Positions 44,961 to 54,670 of a DNA stretch of 64,000 nucleotides are shown here, piece after piece. Origin of the DNA: Psychrobacter sp. ANT_WB68 (lineage in GTDB: Bacteria > Pseudomonadota > Gammaproteobacteria > Pseudomonadales > Moraxellaceae); contig NZ_VOAZ01000001.1 in assembly GCF_008369115.1 (NCBI RefSeq), positions 992,001 through 1,056,000 of the forward strand, in the 5' to 3' direction. How positions within the stretch are numbered: position 1 is the first letter of the stretch; each line of letters begins with the position of its first letter. Under the pieces are notes generated by a model that saw only the letters and a list, made by a program, of their open reading frames with translations, was not told where the DNA came from and did no database searches. The position numbers were made by a program, and so were the translations under genes.

Positions 44961-45809
44961 TTAAGCCGTTAAGCCTAGCGCTTCGATCAAGCGCTTGTTG
45001 GGCTCAACCTTATTCATACTATAAAAATGCATGGCAGGTACGCCTTCGCTAATTAAACGCTCACACAAACGGTAGACCACATCAAAGCCAAATTCACGAA
45101 TAGCGGTACGGTCATCGCCAAAATCAGCTAAGCGCTTACGCACGTAACGTGGAATATCAGCGCCACAGCTGTCGGCAAAGCGCACCAAATTGCTAGAGTT
45201 GGTAATCGGCATAATACCAGCAACCAAAGGCTGGGCCACGGTATCGATACCACGTTTTTCTAAGCTATCACGCAGATATAAATAGCTATCAGCATTATAG
45301 AAAAACTGCGTAATTGATGCGTTGGCGCCGGCTTGGTATTTATTGACCAAGTTTTCAACATCAAGCTCAAAGCTACGCGCTTGTGGATGCATTTCAGGAT
45401 AGGCTGCGACCTCAATACGGAAGTGATCACCTGAATATTCGCGAATAAACTTAACCAAGTCTAACGCAAACGGCAGTTCCCCCATGCCCACTTGCCCCGA
45501 TGGCAAGTCACCACGTAGCGCGACCAAGCGCTTGATGCCCAAACTCTTATAAAGATCGAGCAGTTCAGCAATTTCACTTTTATCATCGCCAATACAAGAC
45601 ATATGCGGCGCAATAGCAGTCTCACCGCGAGCGCACAAGGCTTGAACGATATCTAAAGTGCGACTACGGGTTGAACCGCCAGCACCATAGGTCACTGAAA
45701 AGTACGCAGGTGACAGCTTGTTCAGCTCATCATAAGTGCTGAGTAGCTTTTCGTGTCCTTGTTCGGTTTTGGCTGGGAAAAACTCAAAGGAGATAGCAGG
45801 CTTAGTCAC
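44961..45809 (-). CDS. metF: 5,10-methylenetetrahydrofolate reductase
   Basis: MetF reduces methylene-THF to methyl-THF with FAD and NADH and feeds methionine synthase. Motifs are FEFFPAKTEQG (with the catalytic Glu), TYGAGGSTR, HMSCIG, LRGDLP and the FFYN segment. The frame runs upstream into ahcY, but AAGGAG seven bases before a GTG at 45809 fixes the start, giving 282 residues. It follows ahcY by only 13 bases and shares its SAH riboswitch, so SAH removal and methyl supply are linked in one transcript. Confidence 0.96.
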   Translation of the reverse strand: MTKPAISFEFFPAKTEQGHEKLLSTYDELNKLSPAYFSVTYGAGGSTRSRTLDIVQALCARGETAIAPHMSCIGDDKSEIAELLDLYKSLGIKRLVALRGDLPSGQVGMGELPFALDLVKFIREYSGDHFRIEVAAYPEMHPQARSFELDVENLVNKYQAGANASITQFFYNADSYLYLRDSLEKRGIDTVAQPLVAGIMPITNSSNLVRFADSCGADIPRYVRKRLADFGDDRTAIREFGFDVVYRLCERLISEGVPAMHFYSMNKVEPNKRLIEALGLTA

Positions 45810-45822
45810 AGTCTGGCTCCTT

Positions 45823-47247
45823 TTAGTATTTATAAGCGTCAGGCTTGAACGGACCTTCGACAGGCACACCCAAATACTCAGCTTGTTTTTCAGTCAACTT
45901 CGTTAAGGTACCGTTAAAGCCTGCAACCATCGCAGCAGCGACTTCTTCGTCTAGCTTCTTCGGTAAGACTTTAACGTATAAGTTGTCAGCGCGCTTATCT
46001 GCTGGCAAGTCAGCGAATTTTTCTTCAAACAGATACATTTGTGCCAATACTTGGTTGGCAAATGAGCCGTCCATCACGCGTGATGGGTGACCAGTGGCGT
46101 TACCTAAGTTTACTAAGCGACCTTCAGCAAGCAAAATCAGATAATCGTTTTCATCATCTGAGCGGAAAATTTGATGCACTTGTGGCTTAATCTCAACCCA
46201 GCGCCAATTATCACGCATAAACTGCGTGTCGATTTCGGTATCAAAGTGACCGATGTTACAAACGACCGCGCCAGGTTTTAAGGCAGCTAGCATGTGTCTA
46301 TCACAAACATGATAGTTGCCGGTAGTCGTGACAATCATGTCAGTGTCTTCAAGTAGACGGGTATTGATGTTTTCTGCGCCGCCAGTGTTATCGCCATTAA
46401 TGTACGGTGATAATACTTCAAAGCCATCCATACATGCCTGCATGGCACAGATAGGATCAACTTCTGAGACACGTACGATCATGCCTTCTTGGCGTAAGCT
46501 TTGCGTAGAGCCTTTACCCACATCACCATAGCCGATGACTAGGGCGCGGCGACCAGCAAGGAACATGTCAGTTGCACGTTTGATGGCGTCATTTAAGCTA
46601 TGGCGGCAGCCGTATTTATTGTCATTTTTAGATTTGGTAACGGCGTCGTTAACGTTGATAGCTGGTACTTTAAGCGTACCTTTATTGAGCATTTCAACCA
46701 AACGATGCACGCCAGTGGTAGTCTCTTCTGAAATACCATGGATGTTATCAAGCAGCTCTGCATAATCATTATGAATCAAAGCGGTCAAATCGCCGCCGTC
46801 ATCCAAGATTAAGTTGGCATCCCAAAGCTGACCTGATGCTTCACCGCCAACGTGAATTTGTTGACGCAAGCACCACTCATACTCTTCTTCTGTTTCGCCT
46901 TTCCAAGCATAAACAGAGATACCAGCAGCAGCAATCGCCGCCGCCGCGTGGTCTTGAGTTGAGAAGATATTACATGAGGTCCAGCGTACTTCAGCACCTA
47001 GCGCGACTAGTGTCTCGATAAGCACAGCAGTCTGGATGGTCATGTGAATACAGCCAGCGATTTTCGCGCCTTTAAGCGGCTGATCCGCTTCGTAGCGACG
47101 ACGCAAACCCATGAGGGCAGGCATTTCGGCTTCAGCAAGGGTGATTTCACGGCGACCGTAATCAGCTAAGCTAATGTCGGCGACTTTATAGTCAGTGAAA
47201 GAGGGGTCGATCGTATGGGCAGATGGGGTGTTAGACACTGCGTCCAT
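45823..47247 (-). CDS. ahcY: S-adenosylhomocysteine hydrolase
   Basis: AhcY splits SAH into adenosine and homocysteine and so relieves product inhibition of SAM-dependent methyltransferases. It needs bound NAD+, whose loop GYGDVGKGS is visible; other marks are [31 protein letters not shown] with the catalytic Lys, [10 protein letters not shown], and the C-terminal KPDAYKY that caps a neighbouring subunit. Length is 474 residues. AGGAG six bases before the ATG sets the start. It leads the ahcY-metF operon behind a predicted SAH riboswitch. Confidence 0.97.
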   Translation of the reverse strand: MDAVSNTPSAHTIDPSFTDYKVADISLADYGRREITLAEAEMPALMGLRRRYEADQPLKGAKIAGCIHMTIQTAVLIETLVALGAEVRWTSCNIFSTQDHAAAAIAAAGISVYAWKGETEEEYEWCLRQQIHVGGEASGQLWDANLILDDGGDLTALIHNDYAELLDNIHGISEETTTGVHRLVEMLNKGTLKVPAINVNDAVTKSKNDNKYGCRHSLNDAIKRATDMFLAGRRALVIGYGDVGKGSTQSLRQEGMIVRVSEVDPICAMQACMDGFEVLSPYINGDNTGGAENINTRLLEDTDMIVTTTGNYHVCDRHMLAALKPGAVVCNIGHFDTEIDTQFMRDNWRWVEIKPQVHQIFRSDDENDYLILLAEGRLVNLGNATGHPSRVMDGSFANQVLAQMYLFEEKFADLPADKRADNLYVKVLPKKLDEEVAAAMVAGFNGTLTKLTEKQAEYLGVPVEGPFKPDAYKY

Positions 47248-47293
47248 AATATGCTCCTATCAGTGGTTAAGGTATGATAAAAAGAATAAAAAC

Positions 47294-47437
47294 GCAGGTG
47301 CCGTTATTTGCGCTGTCAATAATCAGTGAAATGATTATTCAACAGTTACCGAGCCTAACATGACGAATCAATCAGCGTAGCTTTGATTAAAATCTCAACG
47401 CAGCTGTCAATTCATATGGCGCAACACCTCTCGGAGG
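47294..47437 (-). promoter_or_regulatory. S-adenosylhomocysteine (SAH) riboswitch
   Basis: Read on the minus strand, the leader of ahcY contains CCGAGAGGUGUUGCG, a variable helix, AGGCUCGG, an optional hairpin, and AACGGCACC. P1 pairs CCGAG (plus strand 47430-47434) with CUCGG (47349-47353). The pseudoknot pairs AGGUG (47425-47429) with CACCU (47296-47300). This is the layout of the SAH riboswitch, an ON switch usually found before ahcY and metF in proteobacteria. The inserted hairpin AAUAAUCA/UGAUUAUU lies where the class allows an extra stem. About 46 bases separate it from the ahcY ATG. Confidence 0.87.
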
Positions 47438-47574
47438 GTCATTATTGTAATAGATGGCGGTTAATTTGTCACCTATTGGCTGATATAAATAGTAAGTGGT
47501 TAAGTCATAAAAAAAGGCCATCGATTGATGACCTTGATTGTTAATACATAAGTTATAAGGGTTGCTAAATAAAC

Positions 47575-49509
47575 TTAGAACCAATTATAGGTGAGTGAGG
47601 TAAAATAACTGGTACCTTCTGTAGCGTACTCATTACCGAATTGACTGGCAAGGGTATAATCCTCATCAGTAATATTATCTACTCGCAAGTTAGCGCGAAG
47701 CTTAGGCGTAATATAGGCGCTGCCACTCAAATTAAGCAATGTGTAGCTATCAAGCTTATTGTTTTCGGCCGTATATCTGTCATCAGTATGTTTGGCCTCA
47801 AGGCGAACATCGAACATTGGCTGCTGATAACCAATATAAACCATACCGCTATTTTTAGGACGATAAGCAAGTTGTTGATCATAGTTAGCACTATTTGATG
47901 TTTTGTCCTTCGCATCTAAGTAGTCATAACCCAAACCAAATATAAATGCATTCATATTCCAGTCTGAGGTTAAGCTTAATCCTTTGATTTTTGACTCACT
48001 GATGTTTGTACCATTAGAAATCAGGTCTTCTGCATTTGTGTGATAGCCCGTTAGTCGTGACGTTTGCATGTCATTGGCATATTCAATAAATATCTCAGTG
48101 TTTTCAGTTCTTTCAGGTTTTAAGTTTGGATTTTCATAGCCTGGGAAGTATAAGTCATTAAAGGTCGGTGCACGAAATCCAGTGGCATAGTTTGCACCGA
48201 TCCGCATGCCAGCTAATGGGCGTATAGCTGCCCCCAGATTATAAGTGCTCTCATTACCATACTGTGAGTTGTCATCTACACGATAGTTGGCTTGCAGGTC
48301 ATAATAAGACTCTGATAGTTGATAACCAACGAAAGCACTTTTAACGGTTCTATCGTCAGGATCATAAGCGGTTTGAACAGCAGGAGCAGGGAAGCCTGAA
48401 AAATCTAAAACATCTGACGCCTCTAGTTTTTGTGATAACCATTCTGCGCCAACGATCACTGTGCCAGGCTGGGCGTTAATGCTGGTCTCTAAGCGTGCCT
48501 GCTCTTGCGTAGTATCGAACTGACTGCCTTCTTGATAGTTAATAGAATTACCATCGTGAGAAGTGGATTTATCAACACTTTGACCGTAGCTAAGTTTGCT
48601 GACCGTTAAAGGTGTCTTATATTGAAGAAAGGCATTTGCACTGCCGTTTTTTTGATCTGAATAAGCATTAGGAAAAGCGTTTCCTGCCGAGTCAATATCA
48701 GTAGTAGAGTCAGAATACAGCGCACTGAGTCCGGCGCTTAGGGAATCTGAAAACTTATGCTGCAATGCCATACTAGCATTGGTGGATTTAAAACCATCAT
48801 CGTCAGAGTTGTAATCATAAGACTCGGGGTTAGCAATCGCGTTAAAACCGTCTGTTTCATTGCGACTGACCCCTAAGCTCAATGAAGAGGTGTCATTTTT
48901 AAGCTGACCTGTTACGCCGACTTGATAATGATCATTACTGCCGTAACCAACGGTCGTAGATACATTGGATTGTTCTACGCTATTGCCCTTGGTAAAGATT
49001 TGGATGACCCCACCCATGGCATCAGAACCGTAGATACTAGAACCTGAAGCACCATATAAAATTTCGATGCGATCAATTTGATCCGCTGATAATAAATTCA
49101 GAGATGGGCTACCTAAAGAGATAGAACCATAGCGTATACCATCGATAAGCACCAATACCTGCTTGCTATCGAAGCCACGCATATAAAAATTACTGGCTGT
49201 ACCCATGCCCCCACTTTGCGTGATATTGATGCCGGGCTGATTCTTCAGTATATCAGTGACGGTTTGACCCTGATAACGCTGTAAATCTTCTTTATCAATC
49301 ACCCGAGTTTGGGCAATGACATTACTTGTTTTAGTTGGCGTACGTGTGGCTGTGACGACGATTTTATCAAGCTCAACTTGTGGCAGCTCGCTATCGTCAA
49401 TAGCGCTACTGTCAGCAGTCGCGGCTGTAGCACTCATGGCAAAGACGCCTAAAGCACTTAAGATACACAAGCGAAGATAGGTGGTCGAAGATGAACGAGA
49501 TAAAGCCAT
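47575..49509 (-). CDS. TonB-dependent outer-membrane receptor (BtuB-like)
   Basis: The mature protein starts after a signal peptide (AMSATA near residue 28). It has a TonB box-like stretch (DKIVVTATR, about 49-57), a plug domain with LKNQPGINI, FYMRGFDSKQVLVLIDG and GSDAMGGVIQI, and a 22-strand barrel ending in an aromatic residue (TYNWF). The similarity is to the BtuB/CirA group. The start is ATG 49509 (GGA seven bases upstream) rather than the TTG at 49530, giving 644 residues. No cobalamin riboswitch and no good Fur box were found upstream, so the ligand is open; vitamin B12 is a guess from the plug. Confidence 0.9.
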   Translation of the reverse strand: MALSRSSSTTYLRLCILSALGVFAMSATAATADSSAIDDSELPQVELDKIVVTATRTPTKTSNVIAQTRVIDKEDLQRYQGQTVTDILKNQPGINITQSGGMGTASNFYMRGFDSKQVLVLIDGIRYGSISLGSPSLNLLSADQIDRIEILYGASGSSIYGSDAMGGVIQIFTKGNSVEQSNVSTTVGYGSNDHYQVGVTGQLKNDTSSLSLGVSRNETDGFNAIANPESYDYNSDDDGFKSTNASMALQHKFSDSLSAGLSALYSDSTTDIDSAGNAFPNAYSDQKNGSANAFLQYKTPLTVSKLSYGQSVDKSTSHDGNSINYQEGSQFDTTQEQARLETSINAQPGTVIVGAEWLSQKLEASDVLDFSGFPAPAVQTAYDPDDRTVKSAFVGYQLSESYYDLQANYRVDDNSQYGNESTYNLGAAIRPLAGMRIGANYATGFRAPTFNDLYFPGYENPNLKPERTENTEIFIEYANDMQTSRLTGYHTNAEDLISNGTNISESKIKGLSLTSDWNMNAFIFGLGYDYLDAKDKTSNSANYDQQLAYRPKNSGMVYIGYQQPMFDVRLEAKHTDDRYTAENNKLDSYTLLNLSGSAYITPKLRANLRVDNITDEDYTLASQFGNEYATEGTSYFTSLTYNWF

Positions 49510-49929
49510 AGTTAATTCCGAATTGATCAAATAAAAAGGTTACAGAAGCGAAAGCCAAGACGCTAAAAGTTACAAAAACTCATAGGTATATTACATGCGC
49601 TTATTATCTATAAAAGTCCCTTACTTATAAACCATTTTAACCTAATGTTTATTCATCATAAGCTGAGCAGCTTTCATGATTAGGAGCTAATTATTCTCTT
49701 AAGTGGATTAACTTAAGAGAATAAGTTGTTTAAAAGGATGGATTACAGGGATGTGCATTTCTTGAATAACATAGATGCACTTGCAACGAGAGTTTGAAAT
49801 AGGTTTGGCTAATATAGAGAGTGATAAAAACATATAATCAAAAGCATTGCCGTCATAAATAATTGCTATTATAGGGGCAAAATATATTTATTCTTCTGTT
49901 ATGCCATTCATAGAGCTAAGAGGTTTGTT
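49510..49929. promoter_or_regulatory. Divergent region with a 14-bp perfect palindrome
   Basis: Between the TonB receptor and mscS lie ATTAG-GAG-CTAAT (49679-49691) and, directly next to it, TTATTCTCTTAAGT (49691-49704) pairing perfectly with 49711-49724 across GGATTA. The two palindromes touch. Neither has a T-tract fitting a terminator, and no upstream gene needs one there. They look like binding sites for a dimeric regulator of one or both genes. Confidence 0.5.
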
Positions 49930-51909
49930 TTGTCTATTCAGCATTATCTGAGTGCTCGTACCGCGCCATCTCCATCCGTTTCATTTCCCAAAACGCTGCT
50001 TATGATGATGGCGTTTATGTTTGCGATGATATTAAGTTTACTCTTGCCGCATAGTGCGACTGCCGCCGAAGCCAGCATACTGGGTGTGGGTGGGCAAAGT
50101 GAAGAGACGACTAAAACTTCGATACCAGACTCATTTGGACGCGATACGCCACGCCATACTGTTCAAGGGTTTATCGGGGCGTTAGGTGAAAACGACTATC
50201 TGCTGGCAAGTAATTATTTAAATTTATCCAAATCTGATAATCCAACCACTATTGTGCGCCAGTTTAAGCAGGCGTTAGATGCTGGCGGGCGTTTTCAGCC
50301 TGACTTACAGATTAATAATACCCCTGAGGGCAACTTAACCGATCAGTTACCACCCAGCCAAGAAAGCGTGGGAGTGATTAATGTCGGTGATAAAAGCGTA
50401 CCGCTGCTGCTTGAGAGGGTCGTGTCTAAGGAAGGGGAGCAGTATTGGCAGTTTTCGAGTGACACGCTTGATGCAGTACCAGAGGTGATAGAGAACTATG
50501 AGCCGACGTTGGTTTCTCGCTATACCATTGACTCATTAGAAGGGAAAAAGCTGTTTGGTTATCAGATGGCGGATGTATTTGCGGCGCTCACCATAATTAT
50601 CAGTGGTTTCATACTGACTTATATTCTGGTTTGGCTGCTATATCATTTATTAAAATTGATTTATCCTCGCGTTCGTGGTGAGGCCTTACCCTTGCCCGAT
50701 AATGTGATATTACCAATGGCAGTGGTTATTATGGCGTTAATACTGTCTGAAGTGATGGTTTATGCTGGTATCACAGTGACATTGCGTGAGCCGGTTAAAC
50801 GCTTTTCTGATATTGCTTCTTGGGTGGCGACGACCTGGTTATTACTGCGCGTTATCGATTCAATATTTACTCGCGCGGTCAACTTAAGTTATAAAAGAAA
50901 CTATACGGAACGAGTTTCAATTTTGGGGCTAATGCGTAAAGTAGTCAAAGCGCTGTTATTGATATTTGCCGTCATTGTCATCTTTGGTAATTTGGGTTTT
51001 GATTTGACCACAGGTATTGCAGCATTGGGGGTCGGTGGTTTGGCCTTGGCCCTCGGTGCGCAAAAGACGATTGAAAACTTGGTTGGTAGTGTGGTGGTGG
51101 TGGCAGATTCGCCTGTCCGTATCGGCGATTATTGTAAATTTGGTACCTATGAAGGCACCGTTGTCGATATTGGTATTCGTTCATCACGGGTGCGGACGCT
51201 GAACCGTACGATTGTCACTGTTCCTAATAGTGACTTCTCATCGATGCAAATCGAGAACTATACTTCACGTGATATGTTTCATTTTTTACATAACTTATAT
51301 ATCAAACGTAACGCTGATATTGATGTTGTCTTCAATATGGTCAAGAAATTAGATCAGTTTTTGGACGATCACGAGCTGACCAATCAAGAATGGAATCAGG
51401 CCAATATTTTGGAGTTGCGTCAAGACTGCTACGTTATTCAACTGCGCGCCTATATTAATGCTGTCAATTCGATAGAGTTTTATGGCAAGCAAGATAGTTT
51501 GTTGGTTGATGTTCTAACCCTTGTCAAAAAATACGATGTTGAGCACGCGCTACCGACGCAGCAATTGATTGTCAATCAAGCTGAGCTTGAGCCTAAAATG
51601 CAAAATGAGATTGATGATAATATTAATAGTACTGAGTCGGCAGAAGATAAATTAAGTACTGATGATAATGATGATAATGATGACAATGTTAGTAAGTATA
51701 CTGATGGTGAGCCGAATGGGATTGATTTAAGCAAAGAGACGGACAGTGCTAAGGATGATAAAGCTGCTGTTATTAAAGCAAACGAAGCAGCCGAAAATGA
51801 AAGAATGAGTGCTGATAAAGCGCGTCAACGTAGAAAAAAGGCATTGGTAAAAAGTAAGTTTAAACGTGCCAAAAGAAAATTTGGTTTTTCTATTTGGAAT
51901 CAGCCTTAG
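49930..51909 (+). CDS. MscS-family mechanosensitive channel
   Basis: A 659-residue member of the large MscS group. A signal peptide (hydrophobic at about 21-42, ending SATAAEA), a periplasmic domain (50-200), then membrane helices at about 215-245, 255-280, 295-310 and 335-355 precede the pore helix region with GVGGLALALGAQKTIENLVG (about 366-385). The beta domain follows (VRIGDYCKFG, VVDIGIRSSRVRTL, VPNSDFSSM). The C-terminus has an unusual acidic stretch (about 560-615) and then a strongly basic tail (625-655). It opens on membrane tension to release solutes. The start is a TTG with AAGAGG seven bases upstream. Confidence 0.92.
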   Translation: MSIQHYLSARTAPSPSVSFPKTLLMMMAFMFAMILSLLLPHSATAAEASILGVGGQSEETTKTSIPDSFGRDTPRHTVQGFIGALGENDYLLASNYLNLSKSDNPTTIVRQFKQALDAGGRFQPDLQINNTPEGNLTDQLPPSQESVGVINVGDKSVPLLLERVVSKEGEQYWQFSSDTLDAVPEVIENYEPTLVSRYTIDSLEGKKLFGYQMADVFAALTIIISGFILTYILVWLLYHLLKLIYPRVRGEALPLPDNVILPMAVVIMALILSEVMVYAGITVTLREPVKRFSDIASWVATTWLLLRVIDSIFTRAVNLSYKRNYTERVSILGLMRKVVKALLLIFAVIVIFGNLGFDLTTGIAALGVGGLALALGAQKTIENLVGSVVVVADSPVRIGDYCKFGTYEGTVVDIGIRSSRVRTLNRTIVTVPNSDFSSMQIENYTSRDMFHFLHNLYIKRNADIDVVFNMVKKLDQFLDDHELTNQEWNQANILELRQDCYVIQLRAYINAVNSIEFYGKQDSLLVDVLTLVKKYDVEHALPTQQLIVNQAELEPKMQNEIDDNINSTESAEDKLSTDDNDDNDDNVSKYTDGEPNGIDLSKETDSAKDDKAAVIKANEAAENERMSADKARQRRKKALVKSKFKRAKRKFGFSIWNQP

Positions 51910-51965
51910 AGCGTGATGTGGTAATTTTTCTTAAAGAATGGCTTAATGTTTTGTTAGTTAGACGT

Positions 51966-52598
51966 TTATAAAGGCACGGCGGTTTTTTGACGCAAAGAAC
52001 CATAATATTGCCATAGTAATAAGCTGGCAGCGCTACGATGTGGCGACCAATCTTGAGTCAGATTTTTTAATTGTTTGGGCGTTGGGCGTTCTGCTAGTCC
52101 TAGCAAGTCCATCGCCGCCACTTTAATCGCTAAATCATCAACCGCCAGCACATCGGCTCGTTTTAAAGAAAATAGCAAATACATCTCAGCGGTCCAACGC
52201 CCAATACCGATAACGGCGGTCAGCTTTTTGATCACATCTTCATCTGCCAGGGTTTGCAACGCAGCGAAATCTATATTGTGCTCGACTAAAGAGCGGATAT
52301 AACGAATCTTTTGCTTAGATAGCCCTTGCGCTCGTAAGTCCTCGTCAGTTGCTTTAATAATCGCTTTCGGTATCGTTAAGCCTGCATGCACCAAGCGTTG
52401 CCAAATACTGGCTGCCGCTGCTACAGACAGCTGTTGCCCAACCATCGCTCTCATTATTTGTGTAAAACCGCCAGCATTATGGCGTAAATCAGGCACGCCA
52501 ACTTGCTTATAAACAGGCGCGAATCTAGGTTCGATAGCAATCAAAGCACTTATATGCTCTTGTAATTCTCTACTTTTTTCGATGGTCTGTATGGTCAT
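51966..52598 (-). CDS. AlkA-type DNA-3-methyladenine glycosylase
   Basis: A 210-residue helix-hairpin-helix DNA glycosylase. It removes alkylated bases such as 3-methyladenine in base excision repair. The hairpin is IGIGRWTA (130-137) and the catalytic Asp is in AVDD (154 or 155). It lacks the N-terminal domain of E. coli AlkA and so belongs to the shorter group (Mag1-like). A further sign is QQLSVAAAASIW at 55-66. Convergent with mscS; ogt elsewhere in the window serves a related repair task. Confidence 0.9.
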   Translation of the reverse strand: MTIQTIEKSRELQEHISALIAIEPRFAPVYKQVGVPDLRHNAGGFTQIMRAMVGQQLSVAAAASIWQRLVHAGLTIPKAIIKATDEDLRAQGLSKQKIRYIRSLVEHNIDFAALQTLADEDVIKKLTAVIGIGRWTAEMYLLFSLKRADVLAVDDLAIKVAAMDLLGLAERPTPKQLKNLTQDWSPHRSAASLLLWQYYGSLRQKTAVPL

Positions 52599-52702
52599 AA
52601 TAGTTCTGATTTCACTTTTTTTTAAACGGAAAAATAGAGATATAAAAATAATGGCATATATAGTTGAAGCTTATGATTAAAAAATTGTACGATTTTCTTT
52701 AT

Positions 52703-52735
52703 AAAAAAGGACTGCCAATTGCAGTCCTTTTTATT
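52703..52735 (-). terminator. Terminator of the Smr gene
   Basis: AAAAAGGACTGC (52704-52715) and GCAGTCCTTTTT (52721-52732) form a 12-base stem with loop CAATT; T-tracts exist in both directions. Confidence 0.9.
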
Positions 52736-52759
52736 TTGATGTTGAGCTAAAAACAACAA

Positions 52760-53491
52760 CTACTCGCCATCGTTTTTAGGCTTTTTAAGTAAGACCAATA
52801 CCGCGCCATTGCCACCATCTTTTGGCGGAGCAGAGCAAAAAGCCAATACTTCTGGCAATTGACGTAGCCAACCATTAACGCAAGTTTTTAAAATGGCTTC
52901 ACTGCCTTTACCATGGACGATTTTTACCATGGTTTCATTGTTTTGTTTCGCTTGGCTTAATAGTTGGGTCATCGCTACGCGTGCCTCTTCGATGGTGCAG
53001 CCATGAATATCCACCGCATCATACCAACGTAGCTTGCCTTTTTTGAGCTGATCAAAGATTTTGTTCTGCAAGGTCGGCTGTTTATAAGACAAGTACGCTT
53101 CACCAGCAACAGGATTTAATAGCGCTTGCATATCTGATAAGCCTGCACCTAAATCACTCGCTTCACTACCTTGAGCCGCGGCACGTTTTGACAGAGTCGC
53201 GGCATCAAGTTTGCCAGCTTTTGAGGCATTGGCAGGCGAGCGTACATTTTTATCTTCTAGCTGACTGACGCCATGCATTGCTTGCATAAATAGCACTTTA
53301 TCGTCGTCGATATGTTCGCTATCTAATTGCTTGACCGTTTTTTTGACTTGTTTTTGCGTCAACAGTGAGACAGGTTCGGTTGGTTTTTCATTGTCGCCAT
53401 CCGCTGAGTTGGTATCACGACCTTTACTCAGTTGTCCTTTAAGCTCTTTTAGCTGATCTTGCATTTCTTTTGAAAACAGAGAGTTTGACAT
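52760..53491 (-). CDS. Smr-domain protein
   Basis: A 243-residue protein with a disordered, Lys/Glu-rich N-terminal part and a C-terminal Smr domain (about 155-240) as found at the end of MutS2. Conserved elements are VDIHGCTIEEAR with the DxH motif and IVHGKGSEA, the HGxG motif. Such stand-alone Smr proteins (like E. coli SmrA and SmrB) are nucleases; SmrB cuts mRNA between collided ribosomes. The domain order and length resemble SmrB (about 183 residues) with a longer N-terminus. Which of the two it matches is not settled. Confidence 0.9.
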   Translation of the reverse strand: MSNSLFSKEMQDQLKELKGQLSKGRDTNSADGDNEKPTEPVSLLTQKQVKKTVKQLDSEHIDDDKVLFMQAMHGVSQLEDKNVRSPANASKAGKLDAATLSKRAAAQGSEASDLGAGLSDMQALLNPVAGEAYLSYKQPTLQNKIFDQLKKGKLRWYDAVDIHGCTIEEARVAMTQLLSQAKQNNETMVKIVHGKGSEAILKTCVNGWLRQLPEVLAFCSAPPKDGGNGAVLVLLKKPKNDGE

Positions 53492-53663
53492 AATAGTTAA
53501 CGTATCGTTGGTTAGTGAATGAATGGCTCAATAGTTTATAGGGTACATAAAAAACGGCATGTGCTTTATTTATATGCAAGGCTTCAAAAACTTCCATCAG
53601 CTTCGTTGCAATATTTTAAAATTTAACCCAATAAATGGCTTTTAAAAAATAGTTTAGGTTACT

Positions 53664-54551
53664 TTACGCCTGTGCTGCGACGCTCGCAAGTAAGGATTGT
53701 AATGCTTGCCCGGGATGTTCAGTTTTCATAAATTGCTCACCGATTAAAAAGTGCTGAATATCGTTATTGAGCATCAAACGAATATCATCACTGCTATGGA
53801 TGCCACTTTCGGTGACGATAAGTGGTCGTTGTAGACTGTCATTGGGGTTGGCAGAAAATGCATCATCAATGGCAAGCTCACGTAATAGCGTGTTTTTTAA
53901 ATCAAGGGTCGTCTGCAAGTCCACATCAAAGGTATTTAAATCGCGATTATTGATACCGTAGATATTATGTTCTGAATGTGGCAATTGTAGCGCACGCTCA
54001 AGCTCGCCTGCCGTATGCACTTCAATCAATACATCCATACCGAGCTCGATGCTCAGTGTGTGTAGCTCTTGCACTTGGGCGTCGTCAAGACAGGCCATAA
54101 TCAGTAAGATGCAATCAGCACCCATCAAGTAAGATTGGTAAATCTGGTAAACATCCACCATAAAATCTTTGCGCAATATCGGTAAACTGCAAGATTCGCG
54201 TGCTTGGATTAAGTAGCTATCATCACCTTGGAAATAATCACGATCGGTTAACACCGACAGGCAACTGGCACCCGCTTGCTCATATTGCTTCGCAAACAGA
54301 GCGGGCGCAAAATTATGATTGATAATACCTTTAGATGGTGAGGCTTTTTTTATCTCAGCAATGATACCAATATCAGCGGCACGCAGGGCTTTGGCAAAGC
54401 CGCGACGGGGCTGGGTATCAGCAGCGACTTGCGATTTTAATGCTTCAAGCGATAATACCGCACGATCAGCGATAACTTCTTTATGTTTGGTGGCGACGAT
54501 ACGCTGCAGAACTGAAGGAATAGCGGTATCTGATTTTAGATTGGCGGTCAT
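53664..54551 (-). CDS. trpC: Indole-3-glycerol-phosphate synthase
   Basis: TrpC closes the indole ring in tryptophan synthesis. Seen are IIAEIKKASPSKG with the substrate-binding lysine, LSVLTDRDYFQG, LRKDFMVD with the catalytic lysine, VLIEVHT, YGINNRDLNTF and VTESGI. It is a free enzyme of 295 residues, not fused to TrpF as in E. coli. It is the third gene of trpG-trpD-trpC, with 119 bases after trpD. Confidence 0.97.
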   Translation of the reverse strand: MTANLKSDTAIPSVLQRIVATKHKEVIADRAVLSLEALKSQVAADTQPRRGFAKALRAADIGIIAEIKKASPSKGIINHNFAPALFAKQYEQAGASCLSVLTDRDYFQGDDSYLIQARESCSLPILRKDFMVDVYQIYQSYLMGADCILLIMACLDDAQVQELHTLSIELGMDVLIEVHTAGELERALQLPHSEHNIYGINNRDLNTFDVDLQTTLDLKNTLLRELAIDDAFSANPNDSLQRPLIVTESGIHSSDDIRLMLNNDIQHFLIGEQFMKTEHPGQALQSLLASVAAQA

Positions 54552-54670
54552 GGCTGTATTCCATTATTTAGGGTAACAATTAAGCAGATAAATTAAGGAC
54601 TGCATAAATAGCTGCGATTAATAGGGTTGTGAGTACAGTGCTTTTTGGTTAAGTCTAGGCAATTAGCCCA

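Noticed and set aside
47387..47584. 65-codon minus-strand frame upstream of ahcY
   Set aside because: It covers the SAH riboswitch, has no clear ribosome site and codes for nothing recognisable.
49510..49929. Cobalamin riboswitch before the BtuB-like receptor
   Set aside because: No B12-box sequence or fitting hairpins are seen on the minus strand, so a vitamin B12 ligand is not claimed.
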